44,978 nucleotides of DNA from Rhodospirillales bacterium (GTDB lineage: Bacteria; Pseudomonadota; Alphaproteobacteria; Acetobacterales; Acetobacteraceae). The translations under genes were made by a program, and so were the position numbers. This document shows positions 7,966 through 16,857 of this stretch, piece after piece. Positions within the stretch are counted from its first letter, which is position 1, and each line of letters opens with the position of its first letter. Location: contig JANXVC010000368.1 in assembly GCA_025351925.1 (NCBI GenBank), positions 1 to 44,978 on the forward strand, written 5' to 3'. Below the pieces are notes generated by a model. The model had not been told where the DNA came from. It worked only from the letters and a program-made list of their open reading frames with translations, and ran no database searches.

Positions 7966-9795
7966 CTATCCGGCCAGCGCCGCGGTGACGCGACGGGCAA
8001 ACGCGGCTGGATCGGCAGGCATCTCGCCGTCCTGCACCCGCGCCAGGTCGAACAGGGTGTGAGCCGTATCGGTGAGGTCCGCGCCGGCCTCAAGCTGTTT
8101 CGCCAAACTATGGATCAGCGGGTGGCGCGGGTTCACCTCCAGCGCCGGCGGCATCGCCATGCCGGTCTGGCCGTGACGGCGCATCAACCGCTGCATCTGT
8201 AGGTCCGGCCCGAATCCGGCCGCCGCCAGCACGACGGCGCTGTCCACCAACCGGTCGGTCGCACGCACCTCGCCGACCGCGCTGCCCAGCGCCGACTTCA
8301 GCGCCGGCAGCAGCTTCTCGACGTCGGCGGCCTCGCCCTCCGGCTCGGTCACGACCGGCAGCTTCGATAGGTCAACGCCCCCCTGGGTGACGCTGCGTAT
8401 CGGTTTGCCGCCCCAGTCGGTCAGCCGGTCCGGCCAGAACGTATCGACGGGGTCGGTCAGCAACAGCACCTCGACGCCGCGCGCCCGGAAGCCCTCCAGC
8501 TGCGGCGACCGGGAGAGCGCGTCCGCATCGTCGCCGGTCAAGATGTAGAGCGCGTCCTGCTCAGGCTTCATCCGCTCGACATAGCCGTCGAGCCCGGTCC
8601 AGCCCTCCTGTGCCGACGACCGGAACCGCATCAGCCCTGCAAGCTCCGTGCGATGCTCGTCGTCCTCCCAGACGCCCTCCTTCAGGATCGAGCCGAAGTT
8701 CTCCCAAAGCTTGGCAAAATCGGCCTCGTCCTTGGCCCGGCTTTTGAGCTCGCCCAGCACGCGGTTGGTCACCGCCTTGCGGATGCGGGCCAGCACCGGC
8801 GTCGCCTGCAGCATCTCACGGCTGACGTTCAGGGGCAGGTCCTCGGTATCGACGACGCCCCTAACAAACCGCAGCCAGGGTGGCAGCAATCCGGCCTCGT
8901 CGGTGATGAACATGCGCCGGACGTGCAGCCGCACCCGGCTCTCGCGCGGACCCTCGACCGCCTCGAACGGCCGGGCGCCCGGCACGAACAGCAGCGCCGA
9001 GTATTCCAGCGCGCCCTCCGCCCGCCAATGCAGGGTGGCCCAGGGTTCATCATACTGGCCAAGGTGCCGATAGAAGTCGGTGTACTGCTCGGTGGTGACC
9101 TCATTCTTCGACTTGCGCCACAGCGCGGTGCCGGCATTGGCGGGCCGGTCCTCGCCCTCGGTCGCGACCGTGATCGGCACCGTGATGTGATCCGCCCACT
9201 TGCGCACGATCGTCTCGAGCCGGATCGGCTCCAGGAACTCGTCCGCATCGGACTTCACGTGCAGCAGCACGCTGGTGCCCGGCTCCACGCGCGTGGCGGG
9301 CGCAAGCGTGAACGCGCCCGCTCCGTCCGATGCCCAGGTCCACGCCTCTTCCGACCCGGCGCGGCGGCTCGTGACCTCGACCCGATCGGCCACCATGAAC
9401 GCCGAGTAGAAGCCGACGCCGAACTGGCCGATCAGGCTGACCTTCTCGTCCGGCTTGGCAGTGGCCGCCGCATCGCCGAAGCGGCGCGTGCCGGACCGGG
9501 CGATGGTGCCGAGGTTCGCCGACAACTCCGCCTTGTCCATGCCGATGCCGCTATCGGCGATCAGGATGGTGCGGGCCGCCTTGTCCGGCACGATCCGGAC
9601 GCTGGCGTCGGGCGGCAATGCCAAGGCGGGCGTCGTCAACGCCTCGAACCGGCGTCGATCCGTAGCGTCGGCGGAGTTGGCAACCAGCTCACGCAAGAAG
9701 ATCTCGCGGTCGGAATACAGCGCGTGCACGACGAGGTCGAGCAGGCGGCCAACCTCGGCGCTGAACTCATAGGTTTCAGTTTGGACGTCGGTCAT
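7966..9795 (-). CDS. htpG: Molecular chaperone HtpG (Hsp90)
   Basis: Bacterial Hsp90, a dimeric ATP-dependent chaperone of the cytosol; 609 aa from ATG 9795, close to the usual 610-630. The GHKL ATPase domain is clear: the helix with FLRELVAN (33-40), DSGIGM (81-86), the lid segment GTIARSGT (96-103) and [11 protein letters not shown] (123-133). The middle-domain NVSRE motif with the catalytic Arg is present. The usual NASDA motif reads NSADA here (40-44), with Asn and Asp kept, and the following Lys is Arg. GGAAAA precedes the ATG; a TTG 12 bases further up is less likely. A strong hairpin at 9831-9861 separates it from the upstream gene, so it probably has its own promoter. Confidence 0.95.
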   Translation of the reverse strand: MTDVQTETYEFSAEVGRLLDLVVHALYSDREIFLRELVANSADATDRRRFEALTTPALALPPDASVRIVPDKAARTILIADSGIGMDKAELSANLGTIARSGTRRFGDAAATAKPDEKVSLIGQFGVGFYSAFMVADRVEVTSRRAGSEEAWTWASDGAGAFTLAPATRVEPGTSVLLHVKSDADEFLEPIRLETIVRKWADHITVPITVATEGEDRPANAGTALWRKSKNEVTTEQYTDFYRHLGQYDEPWATLHWRAEGALEYSALLFVPGARPFEAVEGPRESRVRLHVRRMFITDEAGLLPPWLRFVRGVVDTEDLPLNVSREMLQATPVLARIRKAVTNRVLGELKSRAKDEADFAKLWENFGSILKEGVWEDDEHRTELAGLMRFRSSAQEGWTGLDGYVERMKPEQDALYILTGDDADALSRSPQLEGFRARGVEVLLLTDPVDTFWPDRLTDWGGKPIRSVTQGGVDLSKLPVVTEPEGEAADVEKLLPALKSALGSAVGEVRATDRLVDSAVVLAAAGFGPDLQMQRLMRRHGQTGMAMPPALEVNPRHPLIHSLAKQLEAGADLTDTAHTLFDLARVQDGEMPADPAAFARRVTAALAG

Positions 9796-9830
9796 CGGGT
9801 TTTCCAATGCTGTCGTTGTGCATTAGTCAA

Positions 9831-9861
9831 GGTTAGGGCCGCATGCCATGCGGCCCTAACC
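9831..9861 (-). terminator. Perfect 14-bp hairpin downstream of the small acidic gene
   Basis: GGTTAGGGCCGCAT (9831-9844) and its exact complement (9848-9861) flank a 3-base loop. It sits 23 bases beyond the stop of the 108-aa gene and 35 bases before the htpG start, both on the minus strand. Position and stability fit a terminator for the small gene; only a short T-poor tail follows on the minus strand. The palindrome could equally be a dispersed repeat unit. Confidence 0.6.
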
Positions 9862-9884
9862 CTCAATATGGCTATGGTCGGCGG

Positions 9885-10211
9885 TCAGGTATCTTGAGAA
9901 TCCGCTCCGCTACCGCGGCCGGAGATGCCGGCGCGCGACGGCGCATCAGCATGAGGCTCGACGGTGCGGGACTGCGCGGCGACCTCGGCGTCGTCCTGCG
10001 GCCCGGCGTCACCGGCCCGGGCCGGATCGTCCCGATGCTCCTCCAGAACGGCGATCACAGCCTGTGGATCGGCGCGCTCTGCTGCGGCAAACAGCCGGTC
10101 GGCCTCTTCGGCCTCGCCTGCCGCCTGGGCGCGCAAGGCCCGCTCCGCCAATTGCCGCGCCGACGCATGCTTGCCGCCCGCGCCATCGGTCTGCTCGAGT
10201 TCGTCGCTCAT
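9885..10211 (-). CDS. Small acidic hypothetical protein (TPR-like N-terminal half)
   Basis: A 108-aa acidic, Ala-rich protein. Residues about 15-60 (ARQLAERALRAQAAGEAEEA, then DRLFAAAERADP) look like one TPR-type helical hairpin, while the C-terminal half is Asp/Gly/Ser-rich and probably disordered. An AAAGGA site stands 6 bases before ATG 10211. I do not recognise a named family; I believe such proteins are common in Acetobacteraceae. It is followed by a strong hairpin and then htpG on the same strand. Confidence 0.72.
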   Translation of the reverse strand: MSDELEQTDGAGGKHASARQLAERALRAQAAGEAEEADRLFAAAERADPQAVIAVLEEHRDDPARAGDAGPQDDAEVAAQSRTVEPHADAPSRAGISGRGSGADSQDT

Positions 10212-10380
10212 GGATATCCTTTAGACACAGGTCGCTTCACTCGGCTTAGCATGGTTCGGGAGGGAAGACGTCCGGACTGCCCACCGCACTGGCGCATAGC
10301 CTAGCGCCTAGATAGTCCAGAGCCTACAAAGATTGAACCCAGCCCGGCTCGGCCCGTTGCACTGGGTGGAGGCGCCAAGG

Positions 10381-10779
10381 ATGCCAAAAATGATTGAAAT
10401 CCGAAGATTGGATCCGCATGATCCGTTGCCGGAGGGGCGCAGCCACCGCGTTATCGTCCTGCGCCGCTTCGATGAGGATGACCCTCGCAAGATCGTGACC
10501 GAGATTACGCTGACCGGCGCGCCCGGCCAGTCGGAGGTTGCGCGTCCCGCTCATCCCAACGGCTCATCGATGTCGCTGGACGAGGTAATTGCAGCCGCGC
10601 AGCAGGTGGCCAAAACGGAAGGCATCGACCAAGTGTTCGTGCTGGATCGCACGGCAGGACAGTTGGAACATGAGGTTATCGAGCACGCCGGGGACCATAG
10701 CTTCTCTGGCAAAAGACTTGATGACACCGATTCTGAGGATGGCGAGACCGGCCCGGATATGCGGCCGCAGACGCCCTGA
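10381..10779 (+). CDS. Hypothetical acidic protein, 132 aa
   Basis: Soluble protein without signal peptide or membrane segment. The N-terminal half has alternating strands (MIEIRRL, HRVIVLRRF, VTEITLTG), the middle has a helix (SLDEVIAAAQQVAKTEG) followed by a strand IDQVFVLDRT, and the acidic tail is low complexity. I choose ATG 10381, preceded by GGAGG at about 10366-10370, over an upstream ATG at 10333 whose extension looks non-coding. I do not recognise a function. It lies upstream of the inositol gene cluster but is separated from it by 223 bases, so it is probably not part of it. Confidence 0.7.
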   Translation: MPKMIEIRRLDPHDPLPEGRSHRVIVLRRFDEDDPRKIVTEITLTGAPGQSEVARPAHPNGSSMSLDEVIAAAQQVAKTEGIDQVFVLDRTAGQLEHEVIEHAGDHSFSGKRLDDTDSEDGETGPDMRPQTP

Positions 10780-11002
10780 TTAGTCCAAGATCATGCCAAA
10801 TTTTAGCCATACCGATGTCCCAAACTTTGTTCGTCGCAACTGTAAGACCCTGACGCACGTGTCTGTGAGGAGCCTAGCCGCGCTGCTTCCTGTCATAAAA
10901 CAACTATGATCGCCTTCTTATGCTGCCTGTAACGCCTATGTCTCTCGTCCTACCCCAAGGCCCCCATTCCGGGCGTGGCCCTCAACTAGAAGAGAAATCC
11001 TG
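10780..11002 (+). promoter_or_regulatory. Intergenic region upstream of the ino1 operon
   Basis: This 223-base gap is noticeably less GC-rich than the flanking genes and is the only sizeable space before a 15-kb run of co-oriented genes, so it probably holds the operon promoter. TATGAT at 10905-10910 is a good -10 match but I see no convincing -35 partner at 16-18 bases. A GA-rich AGAAGAGAAA precedes ATG 11003. I see no clear operator palindrome or terminator. Confidence 0.4.
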
Positions 11003-12208
11003 ATGCCTGATACCGGGCTAGACGTGTCCACTACTGGACGACGTGTTGGCGTGCTTGTCGTCGGCCTCGGCGGCGCCGTCGCCACTACGGCGGCAGCGGG
11101 CATTGAAATGCTGCGTGCCGGTTCGAACGATATGGCGGGCCTCCCCCTCGCCGGCGTGGGCGCTTCAGGGATCGCCGCCTACCGCAATCTGCATTTTGCC
11201 GGTTGGGACTTGCATGGGGAAAATCTCGAGAGTGCGGTGCGGGAGCATCGAGTGCTCGACCGGGAACAGTCTGAATTGGTTGCGCCAGCGATGCGTGGCA
11301 TGAAGCCTTGGCCCGCCGTGGGCAGCGTGGATTTCTGCAAGAACGTGGACGGTGCCAACAAGGTCGCCGCCGGATCACACCGGGAGGCAGTGGAGCGCAT
11401 TCGTGACGATATCCGCCGTTATCGAGAGACGTCAGGCATTGAAAATCTAGTCGTTGTGAACCTCGCGTCGGTCGAGCGTTGGCCAGACAAAGCCGCAGCG
11501 GCGCTGCACACGCCGGAGGGTTTTGAGAAGGGTCTCGACGGCAGCGACCCGGCCATTAGCCCGGCGATGCTTTATGCCTACGCCGCCATTGTCGAGGGCG
11601 TGCCATACGGCAACTTCACCCCGAGCCTCGCTGCTGATATTCCGGCATTGACCACCTTGGCTGAGCGCCGCAACGTTCCCGTAGCTGGCAAGGATGGCAA
11701 GACTGGGCAGACCTTCATCAAGACGGTCCTGGCGCCGGCTTTCCGGAGCCGTAGCCTCTATGTCGAGGGTTGGTTCAGCACCAATATTCTTGGTAACCGT
11801 GACGGTCTTGCGCTGGACAATCCTGATAGCCTCAAGAGCAAGTTGAATACCAAGGGGTCAGTGCTTGATGATATCCTGGGCTATCCCGTTGAAGACCACA
11901 TCGTTGACATCCGCTACTATAAGCCGCGTGGCGACAATAAAGAGGCTTGGGACAACATCGACCTTGTCGGCTTTTTGGGCCAGAAAATGCAGATCAAGGT
12001 CAACTTTCTCTGCCGCGACAGCATCCTCGCAGCGCCATTAGTGATCGAGATCGCCCGGGTGCTCGATTTGGCTCGTCAGCGCGGCCATGGCGGAATCCAG
12101 GAACAGCTTGGCTTGTTCTTCAAGGCGCCCATGACTCCAGCAGGCAAACGTGAGGAGCACAGCTTTCCCGTGCAGGAGCGCGCGCTGCTTGATTGGCTCG
12201 CTGCCTAG
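11003..12208 (+). CDS. ino1: Myo-inositol-1-phosphate synthase
   Basis: Converts glucose-6-phosphate to 1L-myo-inositol-1-phosphate with NAD as an internal redox cofactor. The protein is 401 aa, within the range of bacterial forms. The Rossmann motif GLGGAVATTAAAG is at 21-33. Family blocks PSLAADIPAL (207-216), AGKDGKTGQTFIKTVL (228-243, including the catalytic Lys positions), YVEGWFSTNILGNRDG (253-268) and LDNPDSLKSK (271-280) are intact. It is the first gene of a long plus-strand run whose later members include a GT4 and a PIG-L deacetylase. This suggests the inositol phosphate is an acceptor or precursor for the product of the cluster, rather than serving inositol phospholipids or osmolytes only. 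Confidence 0.96.
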   Translation: MPDTGLDVSTTGRRVGVLVVGLGGAVATTAAAGIEMLRAGSNDMAGLPLAGVGASGIAAYRNLHFAGWDLHGENLESAVREHRVLDREQSELVAPAMRGMKPWPAVGSVDFCKNVDGANKVAAGSHREAVERIRDDIRRYRETSGIENLVVVNLASVERWPDKAAAALHTPEGFEKGLDGSDPAISPAMLYAYAAIVEGVPYGNFTPSLAADIPALTTLAERRNVPVAGKDGKTGQTFIKTVLAPAFRSRSLYVEGWFSTNILGNRDGLALDNPDSLKSKLNTKGSVLDDILGYPVEDHIVDIRYYKPRGDNKEAWDNIDLVGFLGQKMQIKVNFLCRDSILAAPLVIEIARVLDLARQRGHGGIQEQLGLFFKAPMTPAGKREEHSFPVQERALLDWLAA

Positions 12209-13148
12209 GCACCGGGTTATCGAGCATACCGACGTGTTGGATAGCGTAACCGGCCAGGCGTTGAGCCTGGTCAGCTTCGTGCCCTTGGCGACGGAATTTG
12301 GCGATCTAAAGCGTGTCCGGGATGCGAGCGGTCCGGACAGCCTTGCCACTCGTCTGTTCCGTCGCGCTTGGGGTGCGCTTGCCGCCGGGCAAGATCTCGT
12401 TGAGGTCGCCCTTTGTACAACCGCCGATGCAATTGCGGCCGTGCGGCTAGGCGGCATTGATCGCGCTGTACTGCAAACGGCCGGATTGAACAATCTTGAG
12501 GCAACGACGGTTTTAGAGCGGTCATTCGATGAGGTCGCTACCCCCATTGATAGGGCTTTGGCATCTCAGCTTCGGGCCAGGTTGGGGCATGACCTTCAAC
12601 CTGGGCTAGCACCGGAGTTCGCAGAGACACTTATTCGGCAGCCGCGCGCCGGCGCGACCTGCCCAGGTAAGCCGCGCGTCGTTCTGGAACCGCCCGAGTG
12701 CCACGGCGATCATTGTCTAGTTGTTGCCGTGCTGGCAACCATCCTCTCACCCTGCTTCACCACCGACCCGACAACCGCGTTCCTCGCCGGCATGGCGCAT
12801 CACCTGCACAATGCGCAACTGCCGGATAGCGGGTTTGCCGGAGAGATGCTGCTCGGCGAACACCTTGGTCCCATCATGCAGCATTTGTTCGCCCGTGAGC
12901 TTGCGACGCTTCCGCGCCCGCTGGCCGCAGCCACTGCGGCGGCTTTGGCATCCATTCCGGACGCCTCAACGCCGGGTGGCCGGGCGTTTCACGCCGCCGA
13001 CGTCATCGACCGCGTGCTGCAGATGCGGCACTACGACCAGGTTGCACGCTTCACCGTCGATCAGGCGCTGGACGACATGGATCTGGTCCACGCCGGACCG
13101 ACGCAGAGCTTCCACTATGCGGTGCTGCAGGACGCCAAGCTGCCGTGA
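12189..13148 (+). CDS. HD-like metal-dependent hydrolase (putative)
   Basis: A 319-aa protein from TTG 12189, which overlaps the end of ino1 by 20 bases; GTG 12234 is the main alternative start, and the true one is uncertain. The C-terminal part has HD-superfamily character: CHGDHC at 171-176, GMAHHLHNA at 201-209 where HH replaces the usual HD, and FHAADVIDRVLQ plus a His/Asp pair in MDLVHAG near the end. HD proteins are usually phosphohydrolases, so removing the phosphate from inositol-1-phosphate or a related intermediate is a reasonable but untested guess. It is coupled to the next gene through a GTGA overlap. Confidence 0.7.
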   Translation: MIGSLPRHRVIEHTDVLDSVTGQALSLVSFVPLATEFGDLKRVRDASGPDSLATRLFRRAWGALAAGQDLVEVALCTTADAIAAVRLGGIDRAVLQTAGLNNLEATTVLERSFDEVATPIDRALASQLRARLGHDLQPGLAPEFAETLIRQPRAGATCPGKPRVVLEPPECHGDHCLVVAVLATILSPCFTTDPTTAFLAGMAHHLHNAQLPDSGFAGEMLLGEHLGPIMQHLFARELATLPRPLAAATAAALASIPDASTPGGRAFHAADVIDRVLQMRHYDQVARFTVDQALDDMDLVHAGPTQSFHYAVLQDAKLP

Positions 13149-14296
13149 CGCGCTGGCCAGACGGCGCGCTATCCAGTCCGGATTCCGGCCGGACTTTGTT
13201 CGCCGACACGCCGCATTCAGTCGGCGATGGCACTGAACGTTGGCCGGTCGTCGCAGACATTCCCTTTCTGCGGGCGGATCGACGTGCCCTGGCAGACGCG
13301 GCGCTAGCGGCGCTCGACGCGGGCGATGCGGAGCACGCGTTGGTATTACTTTTAGGCGACCAGGATAACTGGGCGCATACGCCACCGCCATCCGAAGCTG
13401 ACCGAGCCGCCCTGGTGCGCGACGCGGAAGCGCTGACGTTCCGTGCTGCGATGGACCGATTAGCCTTCGGCGCTGTGGGGACCTATTTCGCCCATCGCTG
13501 GTCCGATCCGACCTTTCTGTCCGGTTTGGCATTGGCCGAGGCACATTGGAATGCGCCATCCCGCGTGTTTGAACTGGCCTGTGGCGCCGGGCACTACCTG
13601 CGGGAGTTCAGCCGCTTCGCTCCGCAGGTCGCCGGAGCGGACATCGTTTTCGCCAAGCTTTGGCTGGCCCGCCGCTTTTTAGCGCCGGCTGCGCGGCTGG
13701 TGTGCTTCGACGCGGCGGTGGCCTGGCCGCTCGCCACGGCGTCCGCCGATCTGCTGTTCTGCCACGATGCATTTTATTTCTTGCCGGAAAAGCCGCATGT
13801 CGCCGCCGAGATGCTGCGGGTCGCTGGCCCTGACGGTCGCGTTCTGATCGGGCATGCGCACAACGCGCTGGTCGATAACCTATCATCCGGTGCTCCGTTG
13901 TCGCCTGGCGCCTATGCCGAGCTGTTCGGAACGCCGCTGATCTATGACGACCGTGAGCTGACCCAGGCGCTGGTAGAGGCGCGGGCACCGGTTCCCGGGA
14001 GTGCGGCGGCGACCGCTGATGCTCCGGCCGTGGCGTTGGTGACCGGCGTTGGGAAGCCGCGGGTGCTATCGGGTGGGCTGACCATGCCGCAGGCTGGGAC
14101 GACACTATGCCGCAACCCGCTTTATGCCGGCGCGAACATCCATTGGCCGTCCGAGCGATACCAGACCGAATATGGCCCGCTGGCGACCTACCCGCTGCAA
14201 TCGGACGCGCCGGAACGGGCGGTAGCGGGAACCGATCCCACGACCGACCGCTTGGCCCGCCGCCGCGTCTTGCTGGATTTGCCGCAGCGATGGTGA
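13145..14296 (+). CDS. Class I SAM-dependent methyltransferase
   Basis: A 383-aa protein starting at GTG 13145, overlapping the previous stop by 4 bases (GTGA). The Rossmann SAM motif VFELACGAGHYL is at 141-152, followed by an acidic strand end (CFDAAVAWPL) and motif IV ADLLFCHDAFYFLPE (201-215), as in methyltransferase families 11 and 25. The N-terminal RWPVVADIPFLR stretch resembles the Trm112-like leader found on some sugar or quinone methyltransferases, but has no zinc Cys. The C-terminal 120 residues have no domain I recognise. Substrate unknown; given its neighbours, an O- or N-methylation of a cyclitol or sugar intermediate is the best guess. Confidence 0.85.
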   Translation: MTRWPDGALSSPDSGRTLFADTPHSVGDGTERWPVVADIPFLRADRRALADAALAALDAGDAEHALVLLLGDQDNWAHTPPPSEADRAALVRDAEALTFRAAMDRLAFGAVGTYFAHRWSDPTFLSGLALAEAHWNAPSRVFELACGAGHYLREFSRFAPQVAGADIVFAKLWLARRFLAPAARLVCFDAAVAWPLATASADLLFCHDAFYFLPEKPHVAAEMLRVAGPDGRVLIGHAHNALVDNLSSGAPLSPGAYAELFGTPLIYDDRELTQALVEARAPVPGSAAATADAPAVALVTGVGKPRVLSGGLTMPQAGTTLCRNPLYAGANIHWPSERYQTEYGPLATYPLQSDAPERAVAGTDPTTDRLARRRVLLDLPQRW

Positions 14297-15321
14297 CGCT
14301 CAACTGGGGCATCGCCGGGTGCGGCTGGGTGGCGCGCGACTATGGCGGTCCGGCGATCCGGGCATCACGCAACGGGCGCCTAGCCGCGCTGTTCGATCCG
14401 GCCTCTGCGTCCCTGCAGCAGGCGGCCACACTGTTTAATGCGCCCGCTTACACCAATATCGACGCTTTTCTGGCGACCCCGGGCCTCGGCGCCATATATG
14501 TCGCGGCGCCCAACCATGCCCACCGCGCGCTGGTCGAGGCCGCCGCTTCTGCCGGGCTGCCGGTGCTGTGCGAGAAGCCGATGGCGACCACCATGGTGGA
14601 TGCCGAGGCCATGGTCGCCGCGTGCGATCGCGCCGGAGTGCTGTATGCCACTGCGTTCGATCAGCGTTTTCATGCGGCCCACCGCAAGCTGGCGGCGTTG
14701 ATCGGCGAGGGCCGGCTGGGCACCGTCACCGCGATCCGGATCGTCTATGCGTGCTGGCTGCCGGCGGATTGGGCAGCTGGCGGGGCGGGCGACAACTGGC
14801 GCATCGACCCGGCTCGCGCAGGCGGCGGCGCGCTCATGGACCTGGCCCCGCACGGTCTCGATCTCTCGTCCTATCTACTGAATGAGCCGCTGGTGGACGT
14901 CGCCGCCATCGGGCAGGCCCGTGTTCACCGCTACACCGTCGAGGACGGGGCCCTGCTGATGGCGCGGTCCCGCTCCGGCGTCATGGTGCAGATGCACGTC
15001 GCGTATAACTGTCCGGAGACCCTGCCGCGACGTAGGCTAGAGGTTGTCGGGACCGCCGGTCAGGCCGTCGCGACGGACACGATGGGTCAGACCGCCGGAG
15101 GTACGCTGGAGTGGATCGACGCGGCGACCGGCGTGGCGCATCCGGTTCCCGTGCCGGGTAGCGATCGCTCGCCGTTCCTCAACCAAGTCGAGAGTTTTGC
15201 CGACGCGGTGCTTGGCGTGCAGCCATTCGACTTCAGGGCTGCCCACGACCTGGACATCATGGCCCTGGTGCTGCGCGCGCAGGCCATGGCCAAACCGCCG
15301 AAAATCCGCGATGCCGCCTGA
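14290..15321 (+). CDS. Gfo/Idh/MocA family NAD(P)-dependent oxidoreductase
   Basis: A 343-aa dehydrogenase with the N-terminal NAD(P) motif GIAGCGWVA (7-15), the family EKP signature (95-97, in LCEKPMAT) and a C-terminal alpha/beta domain containing GGGALMDLAPHGLDL (178-192) with the expected catalytic-region Asp and His. The family oxidises sugars or cyclitols, including myo-inositol to scyllo-inosose. ATG 14290 overlaps the methyltransferase stop by 7 bases; GTG 14293 would give the 4-base GTGA overlap seen elsewhere in this operon. In this context an inositol, inositol phosphate or pseudo-sugar dehydrogenase is likely; the true substrate is not readable. Confidence 0.88.
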   Translation: MVTLNWGIAGCGWVARDYGGPAIRASRNGRLAALFDPASASLQQAATLFNAPAYTNIDAFLATPGLGAIYVAAPNHAHRALVEAAASAGLPVLCEKPMATTMVDAEAMVAACDRAGVLYATAFDQRFHAAHRKLAALIGEGRLGTVTAIRIVYACWLPADWAAGGAGDNWRIDPARAGGGALMDLAPHGLDLSSYLLNEPLVDVAAIGQARVHRYTVEDGALLMARSRSGVMVQMHVAYNCPETLPRRRLEVVGTAGQAVATDTMGQTAGGTLEWIDAATGVAHPVPVPGSDRSPFLNQVESFADAVLGVQPFDFRAAHDLDIMALVLRAQAMAKPPKIRDAA

Positions 15322-15351
15322 ACCCTCAACTCCTCCCATTCAGATCGAACG

Positions 15352-16857
15352 ATGACAAAACATTTTCTTCCGCCCACCCTGCCCGAAGCGGCGGCAGCCT
15401 ACGTTGCTTCCATGCCGGAGGGGCGGGTGGAGCTGTTTTCGCTGTCGCCGCTCGACCGCACCGGCGTGTCGTGCTGGAACGCGATTTTCCTGAACCAGGA
15501 CGGCACGCGCTGGCATGGGGTTGCACCGCACGGCGTCGGCTATGGCGTGGACGACGACAGCGCCATCATCGGCACGACGGGCGAGTTGGCGGAGGCGGTG
15601 CACTCCGCAACCGAGATCTCCCGCATGGAGCGGCGGAGCAGCAGCTTCAACGCGTTACGGGCCGTTGTGGGCGCGCGCCACGTCGCCGATCCGCTGACCT
15701 TGTGTCTGCCGGCCGGCAGCCCGGTCGATGGCGACACAACCCTGGAGTGGGTGCCGGCGCGGCGCTGGCCCAGCGGCGAGACGGTGTGGCTGCCTATCGA
15801 CATCGCGGCCTGCTCGGTCGGCGACCTCTCGCCCGGCTACGAGCCGTTCACGACGCCGATCACCAACGGGCTCGGCGCCGGGCCGACGCTCGACTTCGCC
15901 ATCGGGCATGGTCTGTGCGAGCTGCTGCAGCGGGACGGCAATGGGGTTGGCTTTCGCGCCACGGACCGCGGCATCGCGCTCGAGTTGGGCGATGGACCCG
16001 CCGACCCGCGCACCCGGGCATTGCTGGAACGGCTGCGCGGGTTGGGCATCGAGGTCATCCCGAAGTTCGCCACCACCGAGTTCGGCACCGCCAACGTGTA
16101 TTGCGTGGGGGCGGAGCGGGATGGGATTGCGGCGCCCTATCCAATCATGGTGACGGCGGCCGGAGAGGCAGCATCGCTCGACCGTGAGCACGCGCTGCGC
16201 AAGGCGGTGTTCGAGTTCGCCGCCGCCCGGATGCGCAAGGTGTTCAGCCACGCGCCGCTGGCCGACATCGCGGCCGTTGCGCCGCCGGGCTACCTAGAGC
16301 GTTTCCGCGCCTACCACACCTTGGGCGGCGAGGAGAGCCGAAGCCTGCGTGCCATGGTCGAGTGGCTGGGTCTGGATCAGGCTTCGCTGAAGGGTTTGCT
16401 AGCCGACACCGTGCTGTCCCAGCGCAGTGTGCAGTCGTTCGACGCGTTGCCGACCTGGGACGGCCCACTATCCGGCACCGGTCTCGTCGAGGAACTGGCC
16501 CGCCGTTTCGCCGCGGCCGGGATGGAGATCCTCTATTTTGACTACTCGCCGCCGCATGCGCCCGGCGTGCATGTGGTGAAGGCCGTCGTGCCGGGTCTCG
16601 AGGTAGAGACCATGAGCTACCACCGCATTGGTGAGCGCGGTGTGCGCAAGCTGATGGAACGCGGCAGCCCGCTGGTCGGCCTAGGCTCGCCGCCGGCGGG
16701 CGCTGCCCCGGTCCGGCTGCCGGCTGGCGCTGCGGAGCGGCTGGGCGGCCAACCTTGGCTGGACGTCGCGGCGGTGGACCGCATCGTCGGCGGGCTGTAT
16801 CCCCTGTACCGGGAACCCGAGGTGCACAGCGCGCCCATTGCGATGGAACGGCCGTGA
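15352..16857 (+). CDS. YcaO-domain protein (ATP-dependent amide-activating family)
   Basis: A 501-aa protein with the YcaO fold. Recognisable blocks are the first ATP helix SATEISRMERR (85-95), TNGLGAGPTLDFAIGHGLCE with the next residues LLQRDGN (171-197), and the third helix ALRKAVFEFAAARMR (281-295), then PLYREPEVH near the C-terminus. In the second block Gln193 takes the place of the Glu usual in the ELIERD motif. Known YcaO enzymes phosphorylate an amide oxygen to form azolines, thioamides or amidines, mostly on peptides. No short precursor peptide, TfuA or E1-like partner gene is adjacent, so the substrate here is probably a small molecule or a distantly encoded peptide. Its stop overlaps the next start (GTGA). 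Confidence 0.88.
   Translation: MTKHFLPPTLPEAAAAYVASMPEGRVELFSLSPLDRTGVSCWNAIFLNQDGTRWHGVAPHGVGYGVDDDSAIIGTTGELAEAVHSATEISRMERRSSSFNALRAVVGARHVADPLTLCLPAGSPVDGDTTLEWVPARRWPSGETVWLPIDIAACSVGDLSPGYEPFTTPITNGLGAGPTLDFAIGHGLCELLQRDGNGVGFRATDRGIALELGDGPADPRTRALLERLRGLGIEVIPKFATTEFGTANVYCVGAERDGIAAPYPIMVTAAGEAASLDREHALRKAVFEFAAARMRKVFSHAPLADIAAVAPPGYLERFRAYHTLGGEESRSLRAMVEWLGLDQASLKGLLADTVLSQRSVQSFDALPTWDGPLSGTGLVEELARRFAAAGMEILYFDYSPPHAPGVHVVKAVVPGLEVETMSYHRIGERGVRKLMERGSPLVGLGSPPAGAAPVRLPAGAAERLGGQPWLDVAAVDRIVGGLYPLYREPEVHSAPIAMERP

Noticed and set aside
8653-9897. Long plus-strand open frame (414 codons) opposite htpG
   Set aside because: Antisense shadow in GC-rich DNA; htpG is unambiguous on the other strand.
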